DNA from: Polynucleobacter sp. UK-Kesae-W10
GTDB taxonomy: Bacteria; Pseudomonadota; Gammaproteobacteria; Burkholderiales; Burkholderiaceae
Assembly: GCF_018881575.1 (NCBI RefSeq)
Contig: NZ_JACVQB010000001.1
Coordinates: forward strand, 358,986-422,985
Length of the DNA: 64,000 bases
Direction of reading: 5' to 3'
A model generated the notes under the pieces. The model had not been told where the DNA came from. It did not search any database and saw only the letters and a list, made by a program, of their open reading frames with translations. The position numbers were made by a program, and so were the translations under genes. Numbering within the stretch: position 1 is the stretch's first letter; each line of letters starts with the position of its first letter. Below are positions 55,499 through 63,693 of this stretch, piece after piece.

Positions 55499-56778
55499 TC
55501 TTGTTCTTGAGCGGGTTTATGGAGTTTGACTGTTTTAATGCCTTGATCATCAAACTGAACGATCTCCATCACAACGCCAGCAATTTTGATGCTGACATCA
55601 TGATCCGGAATGGCTTCTAACTTTTCAAGGATAAGACCATTCAGTGTTCTGGGGCCATCTAAGGGTAGATTCAGATTGAGAAGGCGATTAAGGTCACGCA
55701 AAGTTGCGCTGCCACTGGCAAGATAAGTGCCATCAGCCAACCAGCGTGGATCGGTTGAAAGATTGGAGAATGAGGTTGTGAACTCACCAATCAATTCTTC
55801 AACGATGTCTTCAAAAGTCACCAAGCCCAACACTTCCCCATATTCATTCACAACCAAACTCAAGCGCTGCTGATTATCTTGAAAAAACTGCATTTGCTGC
55901 AAGACGGGTGTGCCGCTAGGAATAAAGTAAGGCTCATTGACGAGGACCCTAAAGTCCTCATGCTTTAAGTCTGAGTTACCTAAGAGGGAGAGCGCTTTCT
56001 TGACGGACAAAATTCCGACAATCCGCTCAGAGTCGCCATCACATACTGGTAATTTATTGTGATAACAGGTCTCTAGCTGCTGCACCACCTCATCGATGGG
56101 GCGCGAAAGGTCCAATACCTCTATTTTTGATCTTGGCGTCATCACATCATCTACGGTGATATTTTCAAGATTAAATAGATTGAGCAAAATATTGCGATGG
56201 TGATTGGAGACAAAGCGGTTCGATTCCAATACAAGACTGCGCAATTCTTCTTTACTCATTGCCCTGCTATCCGATGTCGATTGCAGACCAGAAACCTTCA
56301 TGAGCCCAGAGACAAAGCTATTGATGAACCACAGCAAGGGTTTGAGTATGTAAGTGAGGGGGAGGATGAGCCATCCCACATTGCTGGCAATCTTTTCTGG
56401 AAATGCGGCGCCAATTACTTTTGGAGTGATTTCACTAAAGATAATGATTAATAAGGCAACCACTAAAGTTGCAATGGAGAGAACAAAACCGCTCTCACCG
56501 AATAAGTGCAGTGCAACACCCGTAACCAAGATTGGCAGGATGGTGTTAATTAGGTTATTGGAGATCAGCAAGACCGATAAGAGTGAGTCAATCCGCTTTA
56601 GTAATCGCTCTGCTAATGCAGCGCCGGCGTTCCCACTATTTGCCATAGCCCGAAGGCGATGGCGGTTTGAAGACAGCATGCTGGTTTCGGCCATTGAAAA
56701 AAAGCCAGAAAGTGCAAGTAAAAATAGGACTAAAGCGACCTGGCTATATAAGGGCCAATCGTCAAAAAAGTTGTCCAT
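55495..56778 (-). CDS. HlyC/CorC family transporter with DUF21 and CBS domains
   Basis: This 427-residue protein has an N-terminal DUF21 membrane domain with about four helices (VALVLFLLALSGFFSMAETSML, LISNNLINTILPILVTGVALHLF, IATLVVALLIIIFSEITPKVIGAAFPEKIA), two CBS domains starting DVMTPRSKIEVLDL, and a CorC_HlyC domain at the end. Proteins of this family (CorB/YfjD, CNNM-like) are linked to magnesium or cobalt efflux. The pair SEITPK and the AETSM motif are family signatures. It is first in the operon with pilBCD, coaE and zapD and divergent from ogt across 122 nt. Confidence 0.92.
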   Translation of the reverse strand: MDNFFDDWPLYSQVALVLFLLALSGFFSMAETSMLSSNRHRLRAMANSGNAGAALAERLLKRIDSLLSVLLISNNLINTILPILVTGVALHLFGESGFVLSIATLVVALLIIIFSEITPKVIGAAFPEKIASNVGWLILPLTYILKPLLWFINSFVSGLMKVSGLQSTSDSRAMSKEELRSLVLESNRFVSNHHRNILLNLFNLENITVDDVMTPRSKIEVLDLSRPIDEVVQQLETCYHNKLPVCDGDSERIVGILSVKKALSLLGNSDLKHEDFRVLVNEPYFIPSGTPVLQQMQFFQDNQQRLSLVVNEYGEVLGLVTFEDIVEELIGEFTTSFSNLSTDPRWLADGTYLASGSATLRDLNRLLNLNLPLDGPRTLNGLILEKLEAIPDHDVSIKIAGVVMEIVQFDDQGIKTVKLHKPAQEQD

Positions 56779-56900
56779 GAAGGTTTGCCTGCAAAAAAGT
56801 AATGAGGATTCAATATAGCAAAGTAGTATTTCTAAGGCTATAGCGCCACTGGAAATCTGGCGTCATCCACCCGATCGATCTATGTCAGAATCATCCACAT

Positions 56901-57413
56901 ATGACCTTATCTAGAAAACCCCTCTTGCCAGAAAGTGCACGTTATTGCGTGATTGCCGCACCATTTGGTCGGCTTGGGATTTTGACGGAGTTGGTAGAGG
57001 GGAGCTTAATGTTGTCAAAAATTGACTACCTCCCATCAGAAGTTGCTTTACTAGCGCCGCAAAATGCATTGGCTAAAAAAGTAGCAAAACAGTGCCAAGC
57101 GTATTTCACAGATCCTCATTATGTATTTGATTTACCGCTCAAGCCCTTGGGAACAGCCCATCAACAAAGGGTCTGGCAGAAAATTGGCCAGATCGCTAGT
57201 GGCAAGACGCAAACCTATGGTGAGCTTGCAAAAGCGATACAGAGTGGTCCACGTGCTGTGGGAACGGCGTGTGGTGCAAATCCTTTTCCATTGATTACCC
57301 CTTGCCATCGAGTGGTATCAAGCCAAGGCATTGGTGGTTTTATGAAGGAGAATGCGCCAGGACTTTATCGCCAAATTAAAATCTGGCTTTTACAGTATGA
57401 AGGCGCTCTGTAG
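56901..57413 (+). CDS. ogt: Methylated-DNA-protein cysteine methyltransferase
   Basis: This suicide enzyme removes O6-alkyl groups from guanine in DNA. The acceptor cysteine is in ITPCHRVVSSQGIGGF (PCHRV motif), preceded by the helix-turn-helix GKTQTYGELAKAI and the arginine-finger segment RAVGTACGANPFP. Length of 170 residues fits Ogt-type proteins without the Ada regulatory domain. The stop lies against the stop of the convergent squalene-synthase-type gene, without a terminator. No ribosome-binding site is evident. Confidence 0.92.
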   Translation: MTLSRKPLLPESARYCVIAAPFGRLGILTELVEGSLMLSKIDYLPSEVALLAPQNALAKKVAKQCQAYFTDPHYVFDLPLKPLGTAHQQRVWQKIGQIASGKTQTYGELAKAIQSGPRAVGTACGANPFPLITPCHRVVSSQGIGGFMKENAPGLYRQIKIWLLQYEGAL

Positions 57414-58397
57414 TTATTCGGCGATGCTGCGCAGGGGTTTTCCTGCAATTGCGAAGAAAGCTTTCATCAGCGCATCACTGCAAACAGCAATTTTTGTGAA
57501 AGCATAAAAAGCCATTACCACTTTTCTTGAAAGCTTTACTTCATCCTTAAATTGAAATTGGTTGTGAGTCGCAATTTTGGAAAGTGTCATAACCGCTAGA
57601 CCAAAAGCAAGAAAGCAAAAACGGCGCATGCCATAGTCTTCCTTGGGGATTAGTAGGATATAGCGTAAGGAGTCTTTCAGTTTTTGATTCGCGATGATCA
57701 ATAACTCCGCTTGGCTGACTAGAGTAGGCTTCCAGGAGACCCCACGTGCCTTATCCTCTGGAGAGTCTTTGAGAATATTGGTCATTTGTAGGGCTTGACC
57801 AAAAGCCACCGCTAAATCCTCATGTCCCTGAAGTTGCTTGGCAAATGCGGGAGAGTGAGTTGCAAAGATCGTAGTGAGCAATTCTCCAACGACTCCAGCG
57901 ACAACGTAACAGTAATGTTCGAATTCTGCTAAGTCCTTCAGACCTGCTTCACTTTGTTTGTTATGAAAATAAGACATGCCTTCGGACATGATGGAAACGC
58001 ATCGACTGACTGCGGCTTGATCATTACTTGAGCAGGTATGCAAAATTCTCAGAACGGTAGGGGTATGTGCAATCAAATCGAGCTCATCTTGATTACCATA
58101 GTCTTTTAGCGCGATGAGGCAAGGGTCTACAAAAGACTGCACAGATGCCTTCTCAAGCACAGCATCTAAAAATAATTTCGACAGTGTTTGCTTCGTTTCA
58201 GGACTCAGACTCCCAGCATCTTCAATCGTGTCAACGATGCGACAAAGCAAGTAGGTATTACCAACGACGATTTCAATATCGGGCGGCAATAAGGGGATTG
58301 TGAGCGCGAAGGTTCGGGATACCGAGCTCAAAATGGTCTTTTGATAGGCCAGATCTGCTTCTAGGTTATCTGTGGGGTGAATTTGGGGTGTGCGCAC
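57414..58397 (-). CDS. Squalene/phytoene synthase family prenyl-condensing enzyme
   Basis: The 327-residue enzyme joins two prenyl diphosphates head to head. The first acidic motif is DTIED at 56-60 (YLLCRIVDTIED) and the second NILKDSPEDKARG at about 210; the SRTFALTIPLLPP start of the family is present, as is FEHYCYVVAGVVGELLT. This could be a squalene, presqualene or phytoene synthase; no hopanoid or carotenoid partner gene is in the window. A hydrophobic segment near the C-terminus (FCFLAFGLAVMTL) may contact the membrane. The start is GTG 58397, since no ATG precedes the conserved region. It is divergent from the sodium symporter. Confidence 0.87.
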   Translation of the reverse strand: MRTPQIHPTDNLEADLAYQKTILSSVSRTFALTIPLLPPDIEIVVGNTYLLCRIVDTIEDAGSLSPETKQTLSKLFLDAVLEKASVQSFVDPCLIALKDYGNQDELDLIAHTPTVLRILHTCSSNDQAAVSRCVSIMSEGMSYFHNKQSEAGLKDLAEFEHYCYVVAGVVGELLTTIFATHSPAFAKQLQGHEDLAVAFGQALQMTNILKDSPEDKARGVSWKPTLVSQAELLIIANQKLKDSLRYILLIPKEDYGMRRFCFLAFGLAVMTLSKIATHNQFQFKDEVKLSRKVVMAFYAFTKIAVCSDALMKAFFAIAGKPLRSIAE

Positions 58398-58504
58398 TAC
58401 TGAATTATGTCAGACCTGCATGCTCTAAATTGGCACTTATATCCATACTTCTAAAAGTGACATGGCCATATAATTTCAGCAAATTCTGGAAGGAGAAGTT
58501 CGGC

Positions 58505-59920
58505 GTGCTTATTTGGTTCGTCATTATTTACTGGGTAGTTTCAGTAGGCATTGGCCTCTGGGCTGCCTTGCGTGTAAAAGATACGGCTGACTTTGCTGCT
58601 GCTGGTCACAGCCTTCCTATGCCGATTGTTACAGCAACTGTTTTTGCAACTTGGTTTGGTTCAGAGACTGTTTTAGGTATTCCGGCGACTTTTTTAAAAG
58701 AGGGCTTAGGCGGTGTAGTTGCCGATCCGTTTGGCTCATCCCTTTGCCTTATTTTGGTAGGCCTATTTTTTGCGCGACATTTATACAACCGTCGCATGCT
58801 CACGATTGGTGATTTCTTTCGTGAAAAATATGGCCGCACAGTAGAGGTATTGGTTACCCTTTGCATTGTGGTGTCTTACTTGGGTTGGGTTGCTGCGCAA
58901 ATAAAAGCTTTGGGACTCGTTTTCAATGTGGTTTCGGAAGGTAGTATTTCGCAAACAGGCGGGATGTTGATAGGTGCTGCCAGTGTTTTGATTTACACCT
59001 TATTTGGCGGTATGTGGTCTGTGGCTATTACCGACTTTATCCAGATGATCATCATTGTGATCGGCATGCTGTACATCGGTGGTGAGATGACCGTCCAAAC
59101 CGGGGGCATTGGCGTCGTCATTGAGCACGCCGCAGCTGCCGGTCAGTTCAGTAATTTCTGGCCTGATATGAACTTGGCATCGATTTTGGGTTTCGTGGCC
59201 GCGCTATGCACCATGATGCTAGGCTCGATTCCACAGCAAGACGTTTTCCAACGCATCACCTCTAGTAAGAACGTTAACATTGCAGTCAATGCGGCCATAC
59301 TTGGCGGCGTCTTGTATTTCATTTTTGCATTTGTCCCAATGTATCTGGCTTACTCCGCGACTTTAATTAGTCCTGATTTGGTCAAGCAATATTTAGATAC
59401 TGATCCACAAATGATCTTGCCTAAGTTAATCTTGAATCATGCGCCCATCATTGCACAGGTAATGTTCTTTGGCGCCTTGCTATCCGCAATTAAGAGTTGT
59501 GCGAGTGCTACCTTGTTAGCACCATCGGTCACTTTTGCAGAAAATATTGTGCGAGGATTCTTTAAGCATCTTTCAGACCGACAACTGTTGAAGATTATGC
59601 GTATTACGGTGCTGTGTTTTGCTGTCGTCGTCACTTTCTTTGCTGTTAATTCTGAGCTTTCTATTTTTAAGATGGTTGAAAGCGCTTACAAAGTCACCTT
59701 GGTTGCTGCATTTGTGCCTCTCGCATTTGGGGTCTATTGGTCTAGAGCAAATTCTTTGGGTGGTTTATTAGCGGTAGTTGGCGGTCTGACGATTTGGATA
59801 AGCTGTGAGATTCTGGCGCCCCATGCGATTGTGCCTCCGCAGTTAGCAGGTTTATTGGCGAGCATGGCAGGAATGATCCTCGGAAGCCTAGTGCCAAAAG
59901 ATGCCTTGAAAGCGGTTTAA
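58505..59920 (+). CDS. Sodium:solute symporter family protein
   Basis: The 471-residue protein has the SSS (PutP-like) fold with about 13 membrane helices. Recognisable are the first helices LIWFVIIYWVVSVGIGLWAA, the substrate/sodium-site region AAAGHSLPMPIVTATVFATWFGSETVLGIPATF, LIYTLFGGMWSVAITDFIQMIIIVIGM, and MMLGSIPQQDVFQRITSS. The substrate cannot be assigned. The start is GTG 58505 with AGGAGA 8-9 nt upstream; an open frame of 39 codons further upstream has no such site. A -10-like TATAAT lies at 58469-58474. Confidence 0.9.
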   Translation: MLIWFVIIYWVVSVGIGLWAALRVKDTADFAAAGHSLPMPIVTATVFATWFGSETVLGIPATFLKEGLGGVVADPFGSSLCLILVGLFFARHLYNRRMLTIGDFFREKYGRTVEVLVTLCIVVSYLGWVAAQIKALGLVFNVVSEGSISQTGGMLIGAASVLIYTLFGGMWSVAITDFIQMIIIVIGMLYIGGEMTVQTGGIGVVIEHAAAAGQFSNFWPDMNLASILGFVAALCTMMLGSIPQQDVFQRITSSKNVNIAVNAAILGGVLYFIFAFVPMYLAYSATLISPDLVKQYLDTDPQMILPKLILNHAPIIAQVMFFGALLSAIKSCASATLLAPSVTFAENIVRGFFKHLSDRQLLKIMRITVLCFAVVVTFFAVNSELSIFKMVESAYKVTLVAAFVPLAFGVYWSRANSLGGLLAVVGGLTIWISCEILAPHAIVPPQLAGLLASMAGMILGSLVPKDALKAV

Positions 59921-59928
59921 ATTGTCAT

Positions 59929-59947
59929 TTGCCTAAAAATTAGGCAA
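59929..59947. terminator. Inverted repeat between the symporter gene and the ketopantoate reductase gene
   Basis: TTGCCTAA-AAA-TTAGGCAA is a perfect 8-bp inverted repeat 9 nt after the symporter stop. It lacks a T-run, so it may be a weak terminator or a regulator site just upstream of the next promoter. Confidence 0.4.
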
Positions 59948-59954
59948 TAAATTG

Positions 59955-59983
59955 TTGCACCGCAAAATATTCTCATCTAATAT
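59955..59983 (+). promoter_or_regulatory. Predicted sigma70 promoter of the ketopantoate reductase family gene
   Basis: TTGCAC (59955-59960) and TAATAT (59978-59983) are separated by 17 nt. The start point would be near 59990, giving a leader of about 33 nt. Confidence 0.55.
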
Positions 59984-60022
59984 GACAGTAATTCAAAAAT
60001 TTTTGTTCTTGTGGAGTTTTTT

Positions 60023-61042
60023 ATGAAAATCTGTGTGATCGGTGGGGGCGGCGCAATTGGCGGCTACCTGGCTGTCATGTTGGCGCGAGCTGGTAACGAC
60101 GTTACCGTTGTAGCCCGTGGCGCAACTTTAGCCGCCATTAAAGAGCGTGGCTTAGCTTTAATTATGGACGATCAGCCTGAGCCTCTCGTAGCCCAGGTGA
60201 AGGCCGTCGAAAAAATTCGGGATGCAGAAACGCCTGATGTCGTGATATTGGCAGTTAAAGCGCATCAAGTAGAACCAATCATTGATGACTTAGCAGCCAT
60301 CATGGGCCCTGAAACTATTTTGATTCCGATGCAAAACGGTATTCCTTGGTGGTATTTCCAAAAGCTGGGTGGCGAGTATCAAGATCACTCAGTTGAAACT
60401 GTGGATGCAGGTGGAGTTGCTAAGAAGACAATTAATCCCAACAACATCATTGGTTGCGTAGTGTATCCAGCGACCTTTACTCAGGCGCCTGGTGTGATTC
60501 GCCACGTAGAGGGCAATCGCTTTCCATTAGGCGAGTTGGATGGCAAGACCACTGAGCGTATCCAGAAGATGTCTGAAATGATGGGTGCAGCTGGATTTAA
60601 GTCCCCCATCTTGGACGATATTCGTTCAGAGATTTGGCTCAAACTTTGGGGCAATATGACTTTCAACCCAATCAGTTCATTGACTCACGGCACCCTCGAG
60701 GGTATTTGCCAGTATCCGCTGACCAAAGAGTTAGCGCGCAATATGATGGCTGAAGCTCAAACAATTGCAGAAAAATTGGGTGTTACTTTCCGTGTTGATA
60801 TTGAGCGACGCATTGCTGGTGCTGAGAAAGTCGGCAAACACAAGACTTCTATGTTGCAAGACTTAGAAGCTGGACGTAGTTTGGAAATTGATGCTTTGTT
60901 AGGTTCCGTGATTGAGCTGGGTAAGATCACTCAAACCCCTACACCTTGCTTAAATACTGTCTTTGCTTTGACGAAATATTTGGATGAAAATGTCCAAGCT
61001 TCTAAAGGTAGTTTGGCCTTACCTTCTGTATCGGGCTATTAA
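60023..61042 (+). CDS. 2-dehydropantoate 2-reductase family protein (ApbA/PanE)
   Basis: PanE reduces ketopantoate to pantoate with NADPH in coenzyme A synthesis; close homologues act on other 2-keto acids. The dinucleotide motif ICVIGGGGAIGGYLA is at residues 3-17, ILAVKAHQ and IPMQNGIPWW follow, and the catalytic lysine lies in SEIWLKLWGNMTFNPISSL; HKTSMLQDLEAGRSLEIDAL is the C-terminal signature. At 339 residues it is longer than typical PanE (about 300), so it may belong to a paralogous branch. ATG 60023 is used rather than an upstream GTG. A strong bidirectional terminator follows. Confidence 0.87.
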   Translation: MKICVIGGGGAIGGYLAVMLARAGNDVTVVARGATLAAIKERGLALIMDDQPEPLVAQVKAVEKIRDAETPDVVILAVKAHQVEPIIDDLAAIMGPETILIPMQNGIPWWYFQKLGGEYQDHSVETVDAGGVAKKTINPNNIIGCVVYPATFTQAPGVIRHVEGNRFPLGELDGKTTERIQKMSEMMGAAGFKSPILDDIRSEIWLKLWGNMTFNPISSLTHGTLEGICQYPLTKELARNMMAEAQTIAEKLGVTFRVDIERRIAGAEKVGKHKTSMLQDLEAGRSLEIDALLGSVIELGKITQTPTPCLNTVFALTKYLDENVQASKGSLALPSVSGY

Positions 61043-61083
61043 ACGATAAGCTCGCGGCACATTCGCAGTAGATTTGCTGCAAT

Positions 61084-61122
61084 AAAAAACCCTTGCTAGT
61101 AATTTAGCAAGGGTTTTTGTTT
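61084..61122. terminator. Bidirectional intrinsic terminator
   Basis: AAAAACCCTTGCTA-GTAATT-TAGCAAGGGTTTTT is a 14-bp hairpin flanked by A- and T-rich ends. It serves the ketopantoate-reductase-type gene and the convergent fumarylacetoacetate-hydrolase-type gene. Confidence 0.95.
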
Positions 61123-61136
61123 TATTGGATTGACAA

Positions 61137-61904
61137 TTATTCGAAACGATTATCGAGGCGTCCAACTCCATCGATGATGATGCTGACATTGCTACCGGGT
61201 TTCATGGAGCCTACACCCGCAGAGGTGCCGCAGGCAATGATGTCACCTGCTTCGAGTGGTACATCTTGGGAGATCAGGCTGACTAATTTTGCGGGCGGGA
61301 AAATCATATCTGCCACCGGATAGTTTTGACGTTCTTGATCGTTCAAAATCGTTTTGATAGTGAGCTTGCTGGGATCAACATCAGTTGTGATGTACGGGCC
61401 AAAGACGCCAAAGGTATTAAAGCTCTTTGAGCGAGTCCACTGGGCATATCCGGGATCACGATTAAGGATTTCGATGGCTGTGACATCGTTGATGCAGGTG
61501 TAGCCAAAAATCGCCTTAGCCGCCTCTGCTTCATCTGCCTCATGGCAACGCTTACCAATCACAATGCCCAGTTCACCTTCGTAAACCACTTTGCCTGAGT
61601 AAGATTTTGGTGTGCGAATGACTTGATTGGCGGCCAAGAAAGAATTGTTACCTTTGAGAAAGTACAGTGGTTCGGCGGGTACGGCATGCTCTAGTTTGGT
61701 GACCAGCGCATGAAAGTTATCAACCATCGCCACCATTTTGGATGGCGTACATGGGATGTCCAGCGTGACGTCGCCCAGCTTGAGTGTTTCACCGGTTGCT
61801 GTTGGCGCATTAAATAAATCGCCTGAGTAGACCAAAATTTGGTCACCTTGAACCTGTCCTAAACCAGTTTTTCCTTGATGCTGAAAACGAAGCCATTGAG
61901 CCAT
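61137..61904 (-). CDS. Fumarylacetoacetate hydrolase family protein
   Basis: The 255-residue protein has the FAH fold found in hydrolases, isomerases and decarboxylases of aromatic and keto-acid breakdown. The metal-site motif is VVYEGELGIVIGK (E-x-E), with a later Asp in CINDVTAIEILNRD and GDIIACGTSAGVGSMKPG at the C-terminus. The active site His is likely in VDNFHALV. The true substrate is unknown (acylpyruvate or 2-hydroxyhepta-2,4-diene-dioate type). It starts 30 nt after ispB on the same strand. Confidence 0.9.
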   Translation of the reverse strand: MAQWLRFQHQGKTGLGQVQGDQILVYSGDLFNAPTATGETLKLGDVTLDIPCTPSKMVAMVDNFHALVTKLEHAVPAEPLYFLKGNNSFLAANQVIRTPKSYSGKVVYEGELGIVIGKRCHEADEAEAAKAIFGYTCINDVTAIEILNRDPGYAQWTRSKSFNTFGVFGPYITTDVDPSKLTIKTILNDQERQNYPVADMIFPPAKLVSLISQDVPLEAGDIIACGTSAGVGSMKPGSNVSIIIDGVGRLDNRFE

Positions 61905-61934
61905 GATGAAGTCCTATGAAGTAATGATGAAATC

Positions 61935-62939
61935 TTAGGTCTGGCGTGCCAGAGAGTAGCTACATAAGTCGCGCAGTGCTGTAGTAGCCTCATTGTCTGG
62001 AAAGTGTTGAATGCATTCCAGCGCCAAGTCTGCTTCACGCTTTGCGGCTGTTTGGGTGTATTCCAAGGCGCCAGAGCTTTGAACGGCTGCCAGAATTTGT
62101 GCAAAGACATCATCTGGTAAATCTTGATTTTGTTCAATGGCGGCGCGCACTAACAGGCGCTCTTCATTGCTACCATTTTCTAGGAGATAGATCAGTGGCA
62201 AGGTTGGCTTGCCCTCGCGCAAATCATCGCCTGCATTCTTGCCCATCTGAGCAGCGTTTGCGGTGTAGTCCAATAAGTCATCCATGAGTTGGAATGCAGT
62301 TCCAATATGACGTCCAAAGGCGGCTGCTTGCTCGCGTTGTGCTGCTGATGCATTGGCAAGAATTGCGCCTAGTTCTGTAGATGCTTCAAACAGTTTGGCG
62401 GTTTTATAGCGAATCACCTGCAGATAGCTTGCTTCATCTACTTCTGGGTCATTCATATTGAGCAGTTGCAGCACTTCACCTTCAGCAATGGTATTAGTGG
62501 CATCCGAGAGAATTTGCATGACCCGCAGATCATTGGGGCCGACCATCATCTGGAATGCTCGGGAATAGAGAAAATCGCCAACTAAAACACTGGCAGCGTT
62601 GCCAAAAGCAGCATTAGCAGTCTCCCGCCCCCTTCTGAGGGTGGATTCATCGACCACGTCATCATGTAAGAGGGTGGCGGTATGGATAAATTCCACAACC
62701 GCAGCCATTTCTAGGGCGTGTGGGGTAGCTTGGCCCTTGGCTAGGGCCTTGGCAACCAACATCAATAAGGCCGGTCTGACCCGTTTTCCACCCGCCTGGA
62801 TGATGTAACTGGAGATTTGGTCAATTAAGGCAACTTTTGAGGCTAATCGCAGGCGTATCACCTCATCTAAGCCCTTGAAATCTAAGGCGATCGGGGCCAG
62901 AATCTGGCTTAATTCATTGATTTTGACAGTGCTCGTCAT
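61935..62939 (-). CDS. ispB: Polyprenyl (octaprenyl) diphosphate synthase
   Basis: IspB builds the long isoprenoid tail of ubiquinone by adding isopentenyl diphosphate units. The first aspartate-rich motif is LLHDDVVDES and the second is LMDDLLDYT; GGKRVRPAL precedes them and RRGRETAN supplies the arginines. Length of 334 is typical of octaprenyl synthases; the exact chain length is inferred, not shown. The gene is divergent from rplU and its first codons overlap the -35 region of the rplU promoter. It shares a role with coq7 and the FAD hydroxylase. Confidence 0.94.
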   Translation of the reverse strand: MTSTVKINELSQILAPIALDFKGLDEVIRLRLASKVALIDQISSYIIQAGGKRVRPALLMLVAKALAKGQATPHALEMAAVVEFIHTATLLHDDVVDESTLRRGRETANAAFGNAASVLVGDFLYSRAFQMMVGPNDLRVMQILSDATNTIAEGEVLQLLNMNDPEVDEASYLQVIRYKTAKLFEASTELGAILANASAAQREQAAAFGRHIGTAFQLMDDLLDYTANAAQMGKNAGDDLREGKPTLPLIYLLENGSNEERLLVRAAIEQNQDLPDDVFAQILAAVQSSGALEYTQTAAKREADLALECIQHFPDNEATTALRDLCSYSLARQT

Positions 62940-62951
62940 GCAAGATATAAT
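62923..62951 (+). promoter_or_regulatory. Consensus sigma70 promoter of rplU-rpmA
   Basis: TTGACA (62923-62928), a 17-nt spacer, and TATAAT (62946-62951) match the consensus at all twelve positions. Transcription should begin near 62958. The -35 lies inside the first codons of ispB on the other strand. Confidence 0.92.
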
Positions 62952-62960
62952 AATGGGCTT

Positions 62961-62983
62961 AGCTTATCCAGGGTGGATTAGCT
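62961..62983 (+). promoter_or_regulatory. Hairpin at the 5' end of the rplU leader
   Basis: AGCTTATCCA-GGG-TGGATTAGCT pairs over ten positions with a single T-T mismatch. It sits in the first bases of the predicted 57-nt rplU leader, where it could stabilise the mRNA or act as an autoregulatory site for L21. Confidence 0.5.
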
Positions 62984-63014
62984 TAAATGTAGATATTAAT
63001 TGAGGTTTCAAACC

Positions 63015-63326
63015 ATGTACGCGGTCATAAAAACCGGTGGCAAACAGTATAAAGTTGCTGCAGGCGAAAAATTGAAAATAGAACAGATACCAGCGGAAAT
63101 CGGCAGCGAAATCACTCTTGACCAAGTCCTCGCCGTTGGCGAAGGCGCTTCACTGAAATTAGGTGATCCATTGGTTAATGGTGCAGCTGTGATGGCCACT
63201 GTCGTCTCCCAAGGACGTCACGATAAAGTGACAATCTTTAAGATGCGCCGTCGCAAGCATTATCAAAAGCACCAAGGCCATCGTCAGAATTTCACTGAAA
63301 TTTTGATCAACACGATTAAAGCCTAA
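63015..63326 (+). CDS. rplU: 50S ribosomal protein L21
   Basis: L21 binds 23S rRNA in the large subunit. The 103-residue protein has the family sequence [30 protein letters not shown] and the C-terminal signature [29 protein letters not shown] 63015 is the family start; GAGG lies 9 nt upstream. It is first in rplU-rpmA, 19 nt before rpmA, under a consensus promoter. Confidence 0.99.
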   Translation: MYAVIKTGGKQYKVAAGEKLKIEQIPAEIGSEITLDQVLAVGEGASLKLGDPLVNGAAVMATVVSQGRHDKVTIFKMRRRKHYQKHQGHRQNFTEILINTIKA

Positions 63327-63345
63327 TTCAGGGTAGGAGAAAGAT

Positions 63346-63606
63346 ATGGCACAGAAAAAAGGCGGCGGCTCAACACGAAATGGCCGCGACTCAGAATCGA
63401 AACGCTTAGGCGTTAAAGTATTCGGCGGCGAGCATATTAATGCTGGCAGCATCATTATTCGTCAACGTGGCACACGTGTTCATCCGGGCGCAAACGTTGG
63501 TATTGGTAAAGATCACACTTTGTTCGCCTTAATTGACGGCCAAGTGGAATTCGGCGTTAAGGGTGCTTTGAAGAAGGCCCAAGTTTCAGTCTTGCCTCGT
63601 TCATAA
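63346..63606 (+). CDS. rpmA: 50S ribosomal protein L27
   Basis: L27 reaches toward the peptidyl transferase centre with its N-terminal tail. The sequence [28 protein letters not shown] and [19 protein letters not shown] is diagnostic; length is 86. There is no Firmicutes-type cleavable N-terminal extension. AGGAGA lies 6 nt before the ATG. A hairpin with a T-run follows 57 nt downstream. Confidence 0.99.
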   Translation: MAQKKGGGSTRNGRDSESKRLGVKVFGGEHINAGSIIIRQRGTRVHPGANVGIGKDHTLFALIDGQVEFGVKGALKKAQVSVLPRS

Positions 63607-63663
63607 GGCGCCTGACTGAGACTCGTTTGATTCAGATTTATTCCGAATTTAACTCTTAGGAAC

Positions 63664-63689
63664 AGGCCTCGCTAAGCGAGGCCTTTTTT
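63664..63689 (+). terminator. Intrinsic terminator after rpmA, immediately before the obg start
   Basis: AGGCCTCGC-TAA-GCGAGGCCT is a perfect 9-bp hairpin followed by TTTTTA. It ends 4 nt before the obg ATG, so it may act either as the rpmA terminator or as an attenuator controlling obg; its 3' arm holds the only GAGG near the obg start. Confidence 0.88.
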
Positions 63690-63693
63690 ATTC

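Noticed and set aside
58430-58446. Sigma54-like TTGGCAC upstream of the sodium symporter
   Set aside because: The required GC at the -12 element is missing (TCCAT instead of TTGCA), and a TATAAT sequence lies downstream.
58388-58504. 39-codon upstream extension of the sodium symporter
   Set aside because: It starts with a weak codon, lacks a ribosome-binding site and overlaps the divergent gene; GTG 58505 has AGGAGA at proper distance and begins the first membrane helix.
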